Assembly (NCBI GenBank): GCA_963718305.1
Contig: CAVQZG010000018.1
Location: 310,001-374,000 of the forward strand
Length of the DNA: 64,000 bases
Direction of reading: 5' to 3'
DNA from: RYN-230 sp963718305
GTDB lineage: Bacteria > Actinomycetota > Actinomycetes > Streptosporangiales > Streptosporangiaceae
Numbering within the stretch: the first letter of the stretch is position 1; each line of letters begins with the position of its first letter. Position numbers and translations under genes: made by a program. This document shows, in pieces, positions 32,191 to 41,002 of this stretch. The notes below the pieces were generated by a model. It was not told the origin of the DNA. It did no database searches and was given only the letters and a program-made list of their open reading frames with translations.

Positions 32191-33027
32191 ATGACCGACC
32201 TGTTCGACGCCGCACCCATGTATGACGAGGACTATCTGCATTTCTTCGCGGCGCCGCCTGGCCGCAGCGAGTTTGCGGCGCACGGGCCGGTCGTCCCGGG
32301 CACGGATTCCTCCGCTGCGGCTGCCGCGGAGCTGACCTGGCGGTTGCTGGATCTGCAACCGGGCCTGAGCGTGCTGGATCTGGCCTGCGGGCACGGGGAG
32401 CTGGCCAACCGCCTGGCGGCCCGCGGATGCCGGGTCACGGGCCTGGACTCGTCGCAGGTCTTCCTGGACCGGGCCCGGGCTGACGCGGCCGCCGCTGGAG
32501 TCCGCGTCGAGTACGTAGCCGGGGACATGCGCCAGATACCGTGGACCGGCCGCTTCGACCGGGTCATCAACTGGTCCACGGCGTTCGGGTACTTCGACGA
32601 CACCACCAACCGCGGCGTGCTGGACGGGATCGCCCGGGTCCTGCGACCGGGTGGCCGGCTGGCCATGGACCTGGACAACCTGACCACCTTCCTCGCCTCG
32701 TACTGCCCGTCGCGCGTCGTGGCCGCGCGGGATAACGGCGACATGCTCGTCGACCGTTACCACCTGGATGCGCTGACCGGCCGGTTCGAGGCGGAGCGGA
32801 CGGTCATCCGCGGCGGCCGGACCCGCCGGGTGACCTTCGTCAAACGGCTGTTCGGCTTCCCCGAGCTACGGGACTGGCTGCTCGCCGCGGGATTCACGGC
32901 GGTGGCCGGCTACGGGGAGGACGGGCAGGCGCTGACCGCCGATCACCAGCGCATGATCATGGTCGCGGACCTGGCCGCGGATAGGCCAGCAGGCCGGGCA
33001 GCGGATCCGCCCGCGGACCAGCCGTAA
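32191..33027 (+). CDS. class I SAM-dependent methyltransferase
   Basis: This 278-residue protein has the SAM-binding motif I VLDLACGHGELANRLA (about 65-80), the acidic end of strand 2 (VTGLDSS) and motif II/III GRFDRVINWSTAFGYFDD and ARVLRPGGRLAMDLDN. The insert after that (YCPSRVVAARDNGDMLVDRYHLD) is typical of small-molecule methyltransferases of the type-11/25 group. The acceptor is unknown. It appears monocistronic. Confidence 0.87.
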   Translation: MTDLFDAAPMYDEDYLHFFAAPPGRSEFAAHGPVVPGTDSSAAAAAELTWRLLDLQPGLSVLDLACGHGELANRLAARGCRVTGLDSSQVFLDRARADAAAAGVRVEYVAGDMRQIPWTGRFDRVINWSTAFGYFDDTTNRGVLDGIARVLRPGGRLAMDLDNLTTFLASYCPSRVVAARDNGDMLVDRYHLDALTGRFEAERTVIRGGRTRRVTFVKRLFGFPELRDWLLAAGFTAVAGYGEDGQALTADHQRMIMVADLAADRPAGRAADPPADQP

Positions 33028-33067
33028 AGAACGGGCCGGCGCGGTGCCGGCACCGGCTCGCTGTGGG

Positions 33068-33961
33068 TCAGGGGCGGCCGGCGTGCGGGACATCGACCCG
33101 CACCGACAGCAGCTGTCCCTCCCGCGCCGCGCTGCGGGCGTGCTCGTCGAAGTCCGGCGCGGCGCAGATGAACAGGGTCCGGCCGTCTGATCCGCCGAGA
33201 CCGCAGGCGAACACGCCCATGCCCACGGCGATCTCCGCCGCGATCTCGCCGCCCTCGCGGACCCGCAGGACCCGGCCGTTCAGCCCGTCCGCGATCCACA
33301 AGGCGCCTTCAGCGTCGAGCGTGCATCCATCCGGGGCCACGACGAGACCGGGCAGCGCATCACTCAGGCCCAGTGCGGTGGGCAGCGGGCCGAAGGCCGC
33401 CCAGTCCCGGCGGTTGGCCAGGCTGCCGTCGGGCTCGATGTCGAAGGCGCTCACCCGGTTGCCGAAGGTCTCGTCGACCAGCAGGACGCCGTCGTCGGTG
33501 ATCACGCTGCCGTTCGCGAACCACAGGTCCTCGGCCACGCGCGTGACGCTGCCGTCGGGGTCGACGCGCAGCAGCCAGCTCGGCGCGATGTCGGCGCCGC
33601 CCATCAGGTCGAAGCCGAAGTTGCCGACATACGCTCGGCCCTGGGCATCGACGACCATGTCGTTGGGATGCTCGCCGACATGGTCAGCCAGGTCGGCGTG
33701 GACGACCAGTTCGCCGTCCGGCTCGCGGCGCAGCAGCTTGCGGTCGCGCATGGAGACGATGAGCAGCCGGCCGTCGGGCAGCCAATCCAGTCCGGATGGC
33801 TGGTGCGGAACCTCGGCCTCGACCCGGACATCCTGCCCGTCCTCGGTCGCGGACAGGACCTCGTGCCGGTAGAAGTCTGAGACCCAGATCCGGTCGTCGT
33901 GCCAGCGAGGGCACTCCAGGTACGCCCGGTCGGTCAGGACAATGGTGATGTCATCTCTCAC
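33068..33961 (-). CDS. SMP-30/gluconolactonase-family protein
   Basis: This 297-residue six-bladed propeller has the family motifs: an N-terminal LECPRWHDDRIWVSD metal-ligand Glu, PSGLDWLPDGRLLIVSM, and PNDMVVDAQGRAYVGNFGFD with the metal-binding Asn/Asp, ending in GCTLDAEGALWIAD. It probably hydrolyses a sugar lactone or related ester using Ca2+ or Zn2+. No sugar operon is adjacent. Confidence 0.9.
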   Translation of the reverse strand: MRDDITIVLTDRAYLECPRWHDDRIWVSDFYRHEVLSATEDGQDVRVEAEVPHQPSGLDWLPDGRLLIVSMRDRKLLRREPDGELVVHADLADHVGEHPNDMVVDAQGRAYVGNFGFDLMGGADIAPSWLLRVDPDGSVTRVAEDLWFANGSVITDDGVLLVDETFGNRVSAFDIEPDGSLANRRDWAAFGPLPTALGLSDALPGLVVAPDGCTLDAEGALWIADGLNGRVLRVREGGEIAAEIAVGMGVFACGLGGSDGRTLFICAAPDFDEHARSAAREGQLLSVRVDVPHAGRP

Positions 33962-34043
33962 TGGGCCTGCCTTTGTGCACGTCGCCGTAGACCTTCACCA
34001 AGGTAACCGCCCGCGCGGAATTTTGCGGTCGGTGGCCTGGTAC

Positions 34044-35336
34044 TTATTTAGCCCGGCCGCGATGACCGGCTGGAGACGACCGGCTAGACGGCCCGCGAGA
34101 GACGACCGGCGGGTGGTCGGGCCAGGCGATGGCGTAGCCGGGGTCCCGGCCGTCCCGGAGGCGTGCGTGGCGCAGCAGTTCCCGGATGATGCCGGCGTTG
34201 CCCATGGCCCATCCGGTGCGCGGGGCCAGGGTGGCCGGGCTGGCCCGGTGCTCGTAGTTGCTCCAGCGCGCGCCGCCAGGGTCTGCGGTGGCCCGCCCGG
34301 CGAGGTCGCTGGCCAGGATGTCCGCGAAGGCCAGTCCGTCCGCGTGCTCGGCCTGCCGGTCGCAGGCCAGGGCCAGGACTCCGGCCGTGCCGCAGCAGCG
34401 GCCGTTGTTGTCCCAGAATCCGGGCCGCAGCCGCTGGGGCAGGCCTGAGCAGGTGACGGTGTGCCAGCACCGGCGGGCCAGCGCCGTCCAGGCCGGGTCG
34501 CCGGTGACCTGGGCCAGCAACCGGAAGGCCTGGGCGTCGCCCGCCGGGCCGTGGCACCAGCCGTAGCTGTAGCGCTCGATCCGTTCCGGCCTGTGCTGCG
34601 GGTCGGAGTGCGGGACAACAAACCCGTCCGGTCCGGCCTCGTTGCGGGAGACGACGTCGGCCGCGCCGCCCAGCGCCAGGTCGATCAGGTCGGCCCGGCC
34701 GGCCGCCTGGCCGGTCGCGGCCAGGGCGTAGACGATGCCGAGCGTGCCGTGCGACAGGTGGTGGAACCGGGCCGGGACCCCGGCGCGGACCTCCCACTGC
34801 ACGCCACCGGCCGTCGGTTCCGCGGCGGCCAGGTACGGCGTCACCGCCAGGACGGCCAGGTCCAGGTCGCCGGCCCGCGCCGCCCCCAGCGCCACGCCGG
34901 CGTTGCCGCCGAGCAACTCGAACTGGTCGGCCCAGCGCTGACCGTCGAACCGCGAGCGGACGAGGGCCAGCGCGCGGTCCGCGGCCTGGCCCGCCTGGCG
35001 ATCTCCCAGCATGTGGCCGGCCTCGCGCAGCGCGAACGCCAGGCCGGCCAGGCCGAAATACAGCGAGGACAGCGGCCATTCCTGGCTGACGGCCGCGGCG
35101 ACAGTCCGGGCGCCCCGGGCGGCCGCCTCGGCATAGCGCTCGTCCCCGAAGTGCTGATAACCCTCCAGCAGAGCCAGCACGATCCCCGCGGTGCCGCTGT
35201 ACAAGGTCGGGTCGAGCTCATCGTCATCCGGCCGGCCCGTCCACGCCAGGCCTGTCCCGTGCTCCTGCGCCATCCCCAGCAGCCAGTCCAGCGCCTGCCT
35301 GGCCAGCAGCGAACCGTCCGGACCAGCCTGCCCCAT
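34044..35336 (-). CDS. stand-alone LanC-like cyclase-fold protein with CCG zinc motif
   Basis: This 430-residue alpha/alpha-toroid has LanC landmarks: YSGTAGIVLALLE, HLSHGTLGIVYALA, then the zinc motifs WCHG (Cys261) and CCGTAG (Cys314, Cys315). Classic LanC enzymes have Cys, Cys and His; the CCG form with three cysteines is known from promiscuous ProcM-like LanM cyclases. No LanB, lanthipeptide precursor, transporter or protease gene is nearby, so the partner peptide, if any, is not in the window. The ATG follows AGAGG at loose spacing. Confidence 0.82.
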   Translation of the reverse strand: MGQAGPDGSLLARQALDWLLGMAQEHGTGLAWTGRPDDDELDPTLYSGTAGIVLALLEGYQHFGDERYAEAAARGARTVAAAVSQEWPLSSLYFGLAGLAFALREAGHMLGDRQAGQAADRALALVRSRFDGQRWADQFELLGGNAGVALGAARAGDLDLAVLAVTPYLAAAEPTAGGVQWEVRAGVPARFHHLSHGTLGIVYALAATGQAAGRADLIDLALGGAADVVSRNEAGPDGFVVPHSDPQHRPERIERYSYGWCHGPAGDAQAFRLLAQVTGDPAWTALARRCWHTVTCSGLPQRLRPGFWDNNGRCCGTAGVLALACDRQAEHADGLAFADILASDLAGRATADPGGARWSNYEHRASPATLAPRTGWAMGNAGIIRELLRHARLRDGRDPGYAIAWPDHPPVVSRGPSSRSSPAGHRGRAK

Positions 35337-35407
35337 GCAGCGCAGCCTCTCATGAGGCCGGCAAAGGCCGTGGGACAGGCACCGGGGGATGGGAGCCCCG
35401 GCCGGGC

Positions 35408-35650
35408 CTAGGCCGGCTTGCCCGCGTCGATCCAGCGCTGGACGATCTGCACGCGGTCCGCGGGCCACGCGCCGTCGCATGGCATCTGCCCCGCGCGCAG
35501 GGCACCGACGATGGCGTCGGCATGAGTGGCGACGTCGCCGTAGTCGAAGAGATCGAAGGCCGCCTTCATCGACTCGCGGTCTTTCACCCGGAACAGCGGC
35601 CTGATGTCCTGGGCAAAACTGAGCTGGCCGCCTTCGTCAGCTGCTGTCAT
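35408..35650 (-). CDS. small uncharacterised protein
   Basis: This 80-residue protein reads LSFAQDIRPLFRVKDRESM, then FDLFDYGDVATHADAIVGALRAGQMPCDGAWPADRV and a final helix. The opening resembles the start of haem-binding c-type domains, but there is no CxxCH, so it is not a cytochrome. It lies 70 bases upstream of the LanC-like gene on the same strand and could share its transcript. Confidence 0.65.
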   Translation of the reverse strand: MTAADEGGQLSFAQDIRPLFRVKDRESMKAAFDLFDYGDVATHADAIVGALRAGQMPCDGAWPADRVQIVQRWIDAGKPA

Positions 35651-35815
35651 CTGACGTCCTCCTCGTCCGCCGCCCGGCCGCGCTGGCCTGCGTGCCGCAT
35701 CGTTCGCGCTCGGAGCCGTGCCCGCTGCACGCCCTGTTCAAGCGGCATATGGTCGGGTGATGGCCAACGCTGCCCGGAGTGAGGCTCACCGCTGCCCCTG
35801 CCGCGGCTAGCCGCC

Positions 35816-36430
35816 GTGTTCGGCCAGTTCACGCACCTCGTTTCGGAAGCGTCCGGGTGGGCGTACGGCATCGTCTTCCTCCTCGCCTTCCTCGATGTGC
35901 TCGTGCCGGTGGTGCCGAGCGAGGCATCGGTGATCACGGCGGGCGTGGTGGCCTCGGCCGGCGGCCTCTACCTGCCGCTGATCATCGTCGCCGCGGCCTG
36001 CGGCGCATTTCTCGGCGACAACACCGCATACCTGGTCGGCCGCCGTTTCGGTACCCGCGCGACCCAGCGGTTCCTTCATGGAGGCAAGGGGGAGAAAACC
36101 CTCGCCTGGGCCGAGCGTCAGCTCACCCGGCGCGGCGGCGAGCTGATCGTGGTCTCCCGCTTCATCCCGGGCGGACGGACCGCCGTCACCCTGGCCGCGG
36201 GCACGCTGGCGTTCCCCTGGCGGCGCTTCGCGGTGTTCGATGCCGTGGCGGCCCTTATCTGGGCTTTGTACGCGTCGCTGCTCGGGTACTTCGGCGGACG
36301 GGCGTTCGAGAATGAGGCCTGGAAAGGGCTCGTGCTCGCGTTCGGGCTCGCCTTCGCCGTGACCGGCGGGGTTGAGGCGGTGCGCTGGTATCTGCGGCGG
36401 CGGGCTGGCCGGCCCGGGCCGGACGGATGA
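35816..36430 (+). CDS. DedA/SNARE-associated-family membrane protein
   Basis: This 204-residue protein has the DedA pattern: re-entrant segment FLDVLVPVVPSEASVITAGVVAS, GAFLGDNTAYLVGRRFGTRA, and the conserved VVSRFIPGGRTAVTLAAGTL with its essential Arg. About five hydrophobic helices are present. DedA proteins act as lipid scramblases or flippases for undecaprenyl phosphate or phospholipid. The GTG start has no clear ribosome site. Confidence 0.88.
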   Translation: MFGQFTHLVSEASGWAYGIVFLLAFLDVLVPVVPSEASVITAGVVASAGGLYLPLIIVAAACGAFLGDNTAYLVGRRFGTRATQRFLHGGKGEKTLAWAERQLTRRGGELIVVSRFIPGGRTAVTLAAGTLAFPWRRFAVFDAVAALIWALYASLLGYFGGRAFENEAWKGLVLAFGLAFAVTGGVEAVRWYLRRRAGRPGPDG

Positions 36431-36487
36431 CCCGCTGGGTTGGCGCGGTCACCGGCCGCGAGCACCACGGGTGCGGTGCGGCCAGGG

Positions 36488-36518
36488 CTCGTATGGATAT
36501 CCTAGATATCCATACGAG
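36488..36518. promoter_or_regulatory. 31-bp inverted-repeat operator of the VapBC module
   Basis: CTCGTATGGATATC (36488-36501) and its exact complement GATATCCATACGAG (36505-36518) flank a 3-base centre. A partial copy (CCATGATATCC) follows at 36523-36533. The site is 46 bases upstream of the antitoxin start, where VapBC complexes bind to repress themselves. Confidence 0.85.
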
Positions 36519-36564
36519 ACGTCCATGATATCCTGGATCTGTCCTGTTGAGGGAGGGCGGTCCT

Positions 36565-36783
36565 ATGGCCACAGCGAAGACACCCATTGAAATCGACCAG
36601 GAGGCCCTGGCGGTAGCGGCCGAGGTCCTGGGCACCACGACCAAGAAGGACACCGTGAATGCCGCCCTGCGGGAGGTAGGGCAGCGGCTCGTACGCTTGC
36701 GCGCCCTGGCCCGGCTGGGCGAGATGGCTGACCGTGGCGACTTTGATGAGTTCGTTGACGACAAGTCGGCCTACCGCCGGTGA
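36565..36783 (+). CDS. vapB: VapB-type antitoxin
   Basis: This 72-residue protein begins with a ribbon-helix-helix-like segment (TPIEIDQEALAVAAEVLGTTTKKDTVNAALREV) and ends with an acidic toxin-binding tail (ADRGDFDEFVDDKSAYRR). GGAGG lies upstream of the ATG. The stop overlaps the toxin GTG (GTGA). A 31-bp inverted repeat in the promoter fits conditional autoregulation by the complex. Confidence 0.9.
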   Translation: MATAKTPIEIDQEALAVAAEVLGTTTKKDTVNAALREVGQRLVRLRALARLGEMADRGDFDEFVDDKSAYRR

Positions 36784-37190
36784 GCCCGGCGCTGTACCTG
36801 ATCGACACCTCAGGCCTGTTCCGCATCCTGCAAAGCGGGCTGAGAAAGGCCTGGTCGGATCACCTGGCGGCCGGGGTGATCGCGATCTGCCCGATCGTCG
36901 AGCTGGAGTTCCTTTTCTCCGCGCGGTCACTGGCTGACCGGCTGGAGAAGCAGCAGTTGCTGCATGACCTGCTCGGCTGGGTGCCCATGCCGGACAGAGC
37001 ATACGAGCGCGCAGCAGAAATCCAGCAGCTGCTCACCGAAACTGGGGCCCACCGGTCAGCGGGCCCGGTTGACCTGCTCATCGCCGCCACGGCGGAGCGC
37101 GAGCGGCTGATCGTGCTCTGCGATGATCGTGACTACCAGACCATCGCCCGGGTGACGGGCCAGCCGGTCAGGCTCGTTACTGACATCTGA
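36780..37190 (+). CDS. vapC: VapC-type PIN-domain toxin
   Basis: This 136-residue PIN ribonuclease keeps the acidic site: Asp9 (LIDTSG), Glu41 (PIVELEF), Asp98 (PVDLLIAATAE) and Asp116 (CDDRDYQ). VapC toxins cleave tRNA or rRNA when released from VapB. It is coupled to the antitoxin by a four-base overlap. All catalytic acids are present, so the module should be functional. Confidence 0.92.
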   Translation: MSPALYLIDTSGLFRILQSGLRKAWSDHLAAGVIAICPIVELEFLFSARSLADRLEKQQLLHDLLGWVPMPDRAYERAAEIQQLLTETGAHRSAGPVDLLIAATAERERLIVLCDDRDYQTIARVTGQPVRLVTDI

Positions 37191-37204
37191 AAGCCGGTGG
37201 ACGC

Positions 37205-38563
37205 TCAGTCCGGCCGAACTCCCGGGCCGTTTGTCACTGAGCCGGTTGAGTCTGAGCCGTTTGAAGCTGAGCCGTTTGAAGCTGAGCGGAACGAGGCCAG
37301 CCGCCAGAGGCTGGGCCAGTCGAGGGACGGCTTGGGTGGCGGGACGCCCGGACGGTCCTTCGGGACCAGCACCCTGAGTACGCCGGGCCGGATGGAGCAG
37401 CGCACGGGCGCGGGCATCATGATCGTCTCACCGTCGATGCCGACGGGAACCTCGGGAGTGTCGGCGTCGACCACGACTTCCTTGGCCGCGCCGAAGGTCA
37501 GCCCCCGGCCCGTGCCGTGGCGCATGAGCCCGATCGCCTGCGCGGCGCTGTCCACTTCGACGGCGATGAAGCCGAGAGTCCCGGTGTCGAGCCGGGCCCG
37601 CCGTCCCAGCCCGGCGGCATCGCCGCTCTCGTATGGGTTGTTGCTCACCAGCAGGGCCTGCGGTCCTTCGATCGACGTGTCGCCGGCCCGGGCGGCCAGC
37701 CGGGCGCCCCGGTGACCTTTCAGCAGGTCGGGCATCATCTGCAGGGTCGTGCCCCGCTTATCGTCGCGGTAGGCGGGGCTGCGCACCACTTCGGCGTAGG
37801 CGCCGAACGACGCATTGTTCACGAACGTGCGGTCACCGATGATGCCCAGATCGATCCGGAGTTCCTCGCCGTTACTGAGAGCGTCAAGGCAGGTGGACGG
37901 GTCTTCCCGGTTCAGGCCGAGATCGAGCGCGAAGTGGTTCCGGGTACCGGCACTGATCACCAGGAAGGGCAGGTCGTGCTCGGCGGCGATCCCCGCCACC
38001 AGCGCCTGGGTCCCGTCACCCCCGGCCACGCCGAGCAGGTCGCACCCCTCGGCCACCGCCTTCCGGGCCAGGGCCGCGACATCCACGATTTCCGGGCCGT
38101 CGAGCAGGGCCACGTGCGCGCCCAGCGCCCTGGCCTTCTCTTCCAGCCCGAACTTCGCCACCTTCCCACCCCCTGACCTGGGGTTCATCACGATGAACGC
38201 GCGCTGGGGCCGGGATGCCGGGTAAGTGGGCATGGCTGAGTCGCCGCCGGTGTCCAGCGACACCCGGGCCACCACCACCGCGGCCAGCGCGAGCGCGACC
38301 GAGAGGATCGCCACCCAGATCAGGTGTTTCCACCCGAAGAGCACCAGGATGGCCACGGGGGCCAGGATCACCAGGGCCAGCGCGAGCCAGCGCAGCACGC
38401 CCCGGTTGGCCAGGAACCAGTACCCGCCCGCCACCACCGCGCACACGCCGAGGGCCCCGATGCCCACCAGCGCCAGGCTGCGCAGCCCGGCAAATCCGAT
38501 CAGCACGGCTGCCGCGGCCAGCATCAGCACCAGCGACAGACGGGCCATCCAGCGTTTGCTCAT
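37205..38563 (-). CDS. diacylglycerol kinase-like lipid kinase with membrane N-terminus
   Basis: About four hydrophobic helices (residues 8-100) precede a DAGK catalytic domain (about 125-400) with the nucleotide motifs FIVMNPRSGGGK and GVAGGDGTQALVAG. It would phosphorylate a lipid alcohol at the membrane. The ATG follows GGAGGTGGAG. The last residues form SASNG-type repeats encoded by three 15-bp tandem copies, which may be a variable tail. The 3' end lies 14 bases from the convergent vapC stop. Confidence 0.87.
   Translation of the reverse strand: MSKRWMARLSLVLMLAAAAVLIGFAGLRSLALVGIGALGVCAVVAGGYWFLANRGVLRWLALALVILAPVAILVLFGWKHLIWVAILSVALALAAVVVARVSLDTGGDSAMPTYPASRPQRAFIVMNPRSGGGKVAKFGLEEKARALGAHVALLDGPEIVDVAALARKAVAEGCDLLGVAGGDGTQALVAGIAAEHDLPFLVISAGTRNHFALDLGLNREDPSTCLDALSNGEELRIDLGIIGDRTFVNNASFGAYAEVVRSPAYRDDKRGTTLQMMPDLLKGHRGARLAARAGDTSIEGPQALLVSNNPYESGDAAGLGRRARLDTGTLGFIAVEVDSAAQAIGLMRHGTGRGLTFGAAKEVVVDADTPEVPVGIDGETIMMPAPVRCSIRPGVLRVLVPKDRPGVPPPKPSLDWPSLWRLASFRSASNGSASNGSDSTGSVTNGPGVRPD
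37241..37285. repeat. three 15-bp tandem repeats in the lipid-kinase 3' end
   Basis: GCCGTTTGAAGCTGA is present twice exactly (37256-37270, 37271-37285) and once in diverged form (37241-37255). The copies are in frame and encode five-residue Ser/Asn/Gly repeats in the kinase tail, so changes in copy number would keep the frame. Confidence 0.85.
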
Positions 38564-38703
38564 TGCCACTCCACCTCCCGGCGCGTAGTCACCGCCCACG
38601 CTCGCGTAGCTGCATGGCCGCGGCTCCTTTCGCGTCACTGCGGGCCTTTGGGCCTGCCTATCTGTGCCACGCAAGCACGCCACGGCCCGGCCGGCCACCC
38701 CCG

Positions 38704-38743
38704 CGAGCACATATCACCCAGCAGCCGAGCACATATCACCCAG
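38704..38743. repeat. 18-bp direct repeat with 22-bp period
   Basis: CGAGCACATATCACCCAG occurs at 38704-38721 and 38726-38743. It lies in the 269-base gap between the lipid-kinase start (38563, reading left) and the P450 3' end, about 140 bases upstream of the kinase gene, where it could be a pair of regulator half-sites spaced by two helical turns. The rest of the gap shows no gene. Confidence 0.75.
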
Positions 38744-38832
38744 GAGACTGGCCGCCGGAGCTGGGGACCGGTGTAGTTCAGGGCAGTTTGCACGGATCGG
38801 CGCAGCTCGTCCAGGCAGGGCAGCCGCCGCAG

Positions 38833-40095
38833 TCAGTGGAGGAGGAGCGGAAGGGTGCGCGGCCCGCGGATCTGGCCCGCGGCCCAGGTCACCGCGCCGG
38901 GGTCGGCGAGGCTGAAGTCCGGGATGCGCTCGAGCCAGGTCTCGAGGGCGACCCGGAGTTCCATCCGGGCCAGGTGTGAGCCAACGCAGCGGTGGATGCC
39001 GAGGCCGAACGCGGCGTGCCGGTTAGCCTCACGGTCGATGATGACCTCACCCGCCCGGTCGAACTGGGCCGGGTCACGGTTGGCGGCCGGGAACGACAGC
39101 AGGATCCAGTCGTCGGCCTTCATGTCGGCTCCGTGCCAGTGCATGTCCTCCTTGACCAGCCGGGCCATGGTGACCGGCGCGTAGGCCCGGAGGAATTCCT
39201 CCATCGCGGTCGGCAGCAGCCCGGGCGTGGCGACCAGCCGCGCACGGTCCCCGGGAGTCTTGGCCAGGTGCCACAGGGACGCGCCGATAGCGCTCCAGGT
39301 GGTGTCGATGCCGGCGATCAGCAGCAGGGCCATCGTGCCGACGACGTGCGAGGGATCGAGTCGCTGACCGTACAGTTCAGCGTTGATCAGGTAGCTCGTG
39401 AGGTCTTCACGGGGGTCTTCGAGGTGGTCGGTGACCTGCGCCTCCAGGTAGTCGAACAGCCTGCCGACCCGCTCGATGCGCTCGTCCGGCGGCCGGTTGA
39501 TGCCCTCGAGCAGGTCCTCGACGAACTCACGGAACTGCGGCCCATCCTGCGGCGGGAAGCCGAGCATGTCGGCGATGACCCGCACCGGGATGTGCTGCGC
39601 GTACTCACAGGCGGCATCGACGACGTCCCGGCTCCCGAACTCATCGATGAGTGAATGGCAGAACGCTCTCGTGGCCGGCTCCTGCCTGGTGACCGCGGTC
39701 TTGGTGAACGCGGGGAGCAGTATTCTGCGCGCGTCGTGGTGGAACGGCGGGTCGGAGGAGATCGGCGGTGACCCGCCGACCGGCGCCAGTTCACGGGGTG
39801 GCCGGAGGTTGCTCAGGATGATCGACCGCGAGGAGAAGCGCTCGGTGTCGTAGGCGATCGCCGCGACGTCCTCGTAGCGCGTGGGCAGCCACGCACCGCC
39901 GAACCGCCCGGTGTGCGCGATCGGGCAGCGCTGCCGCAGGTCGTCCTGGATCGGGTAGGGGTCGGCGGACCACTGGGGCTCAAGATGGGAGAAGTCCGTC
40001 GCCCAGTCCGCGACCGGGCCGGTGACGATCTCGCTGCGGATGCCGGGCGGCTGGTCGTCCCGGAAGTCCTCGGTGAAGCGGTCATCGGCGGGCAT
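38833..40095 (-). CDS. cytochrome P450
   Basis: This 420-residue P450 has the I-helix oxygen motif AGIDTTWS, the K-helix Glu-x-x-Arg (EEFLR), and the haem loop FGLGIHRCVG with Cys370 as ligand. PPDERIER and PFHHDARR segments resemble the CYP families that hydroxylate terpenes or small aromatic compounds. It begins one base after the TetR-ferredoxin fusion gene and would take electrons from that ferredoxin domain. Confidence 0.95.
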   Translation of the reverse strand: MPADDRFTEDFRDDQPPGIRSEIVTGPVADWATDFSHLEPQWSADPYPIQDDLRQRCPIAHTGRFGGAWLPTRYEDVAAIAYDTERFSSRSIILSNLRPPRELAPVGGSPPISSDPPFHHDARRILLPAFTKTAVTRQEPATRAFCHSLIDEFGSRDVVDAACEYAQHIPVRVIADMLGFPPQDGPQFREFVEDLLEGINRPPDERIERVGRLFDYLEAQVTDHLEDPREDLTSYLINAELYGQRLDPSHVVGTMALLLIAGIDTTWSAIGASLWHLAKTPGDRARLVATPGLLPTAMEEFLRAYAPVTMARLVKEDMHWHGADMKADDWILLSFPAANRDPAQFDRAGEVIIDREANRHAAFGLGIHRCVGSHLARMELRVALETWLERIPDFSLADPGAVTWAAGQIRGPRTLPLLLH

Positions 40096-40096
40096 G

Positions 40097-40912
40097 TCAC
40101 GTCTCCCCGGGGATGTCGATGGCGTGCTCGGGACAGTTGGCCGCGGCCAGGTGGGCCTCGCGTTCCTGGCCCGGCGGCACGACGCCGTCGCCGAGGACCT
40201 GCCCGTAACCCTCGTCGTCGTCACCGAACAGGCCGGGGGCCAGGTCGTAGCAGCGGCCGTGTCCCTGGCAGCGCTCGGGGTTGATCTGCACCCTCATGAC
40301 GCGATCCCTGTCTGTGCTGGTCGTTCCCTGTGGTGCGAGAGCCGTCACGATCCGGGTGAGCAACGTGGCCCACTCTGCGTCGTCGACCGCGTGCAGGTCG
40401 GGTGTGACGAGCGCGCTGCCCATGGCCAGCAGGAGGCAGAAATGCGCGAGCGCGCCGGGGGACAGGCCGGGGTCGACCTCGTCACTGGCCTGGGCGGCCC
40501 GCATGAGTGCGGCGAGCCAGTCGGCACGCTCGCCGACGTAGTCGCGCATGGGCCGGGCGAGGTCCTCGTCCCGGCGGGCCGCGACCAGCGCCTCAACGAT
40601 GAGATATCCGCGTACGTCCCGGCGCCGGGGCAGCCACCGGCCGATGACCAGGAGCAGATCGGTGATCGACCGGTCGGGATCGGCGGCGAACACGTCGGCG
40701 AGCAGCCGCCGGCCGTGCGTGCGCAGCGCGCCGGCGAGCAGTTCCGCCTTCGAGGGGAAGTGCGCGTACATGGCCCCGTTGCTCACGCCCGCGGCCGCGG
40801 CGATGTCGGCCACCCGGGTGCCGTCATACCCCCGCTCGGCGAACACGTCGGCGGCCGCGCGCAGCAACCGCTCGCGCGTCTCGGCCGCGGTGACACCGGC
40901 GATCCGGCCCAT
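40097..40912 (-). CDS. TetR-family regulator fused to a [3Fe-4S] ferredoxin
   Basis: One 271-codon frame encodes a TetR DNA-binding domain (about 10-58, GVSNGAMYAHFPSKAELLAGAL) with its ligand domain up to about 200, then a complete P450-type ferredoxin (206-271) with Cys215, Cys221 and Cys260 plus His218 in CQGHGRC, the [3Fe-4S] pattern. No stop or frame break separates them. The ferredoxin could also be made alone from an internal ATG (40297) with a weak AGGGA site. The P450 gene follows by one base. A GAACGTTC palindrome lies in the promoter. Confidence 0.9.
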   Translation of the reverse strand: MGRIAGVTAAETRERLLRAAADVFAERGYDGTRVADIAAAAGVSNGAMYAHFPSKAELLAGALRTHGRRLLADVFAADPDRSITDLLLVIGRWLPRRRDVRGYLIVEALVAARRDEDLARPMRDYVGERADWLAALMRAAQASDEVDPGLSPGALAHFCLLLAMGSALVTPDLHAVDDAEWATLLTRIVTALAPQGTTSTDRDRVMRVQINPERCQGHGRCYDLAPGLFGDDDEGYGQVLGDGVVPPGQEREAHLAAANCPEHAIDIPGET

Positions 40913-40925
40913 AGAGGAATTAAAA

Positions 40926-40933
40926 GAACGTTC
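40926..40933. promoter_or_regulatory. TetR-type operator core GAACGTTC
   Basis: An 8-bp palindrome in an AT-rich patch (TAAAAGAACGTTCATCTGATT), 13 bases upstream of the TetR-ferredoxin start. TetR-family regulators commonly bind GAACGTTC-centred sites in their own promoters. Confidence 0.6.
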
Positions 40934-41002
40934 ATCTGATTCGTCAAGGCCGGGCGGGGACCTGGCAGGTCCCCGCCCGGCCCGGTGGCGCGGGCTGCGG
41001 GA

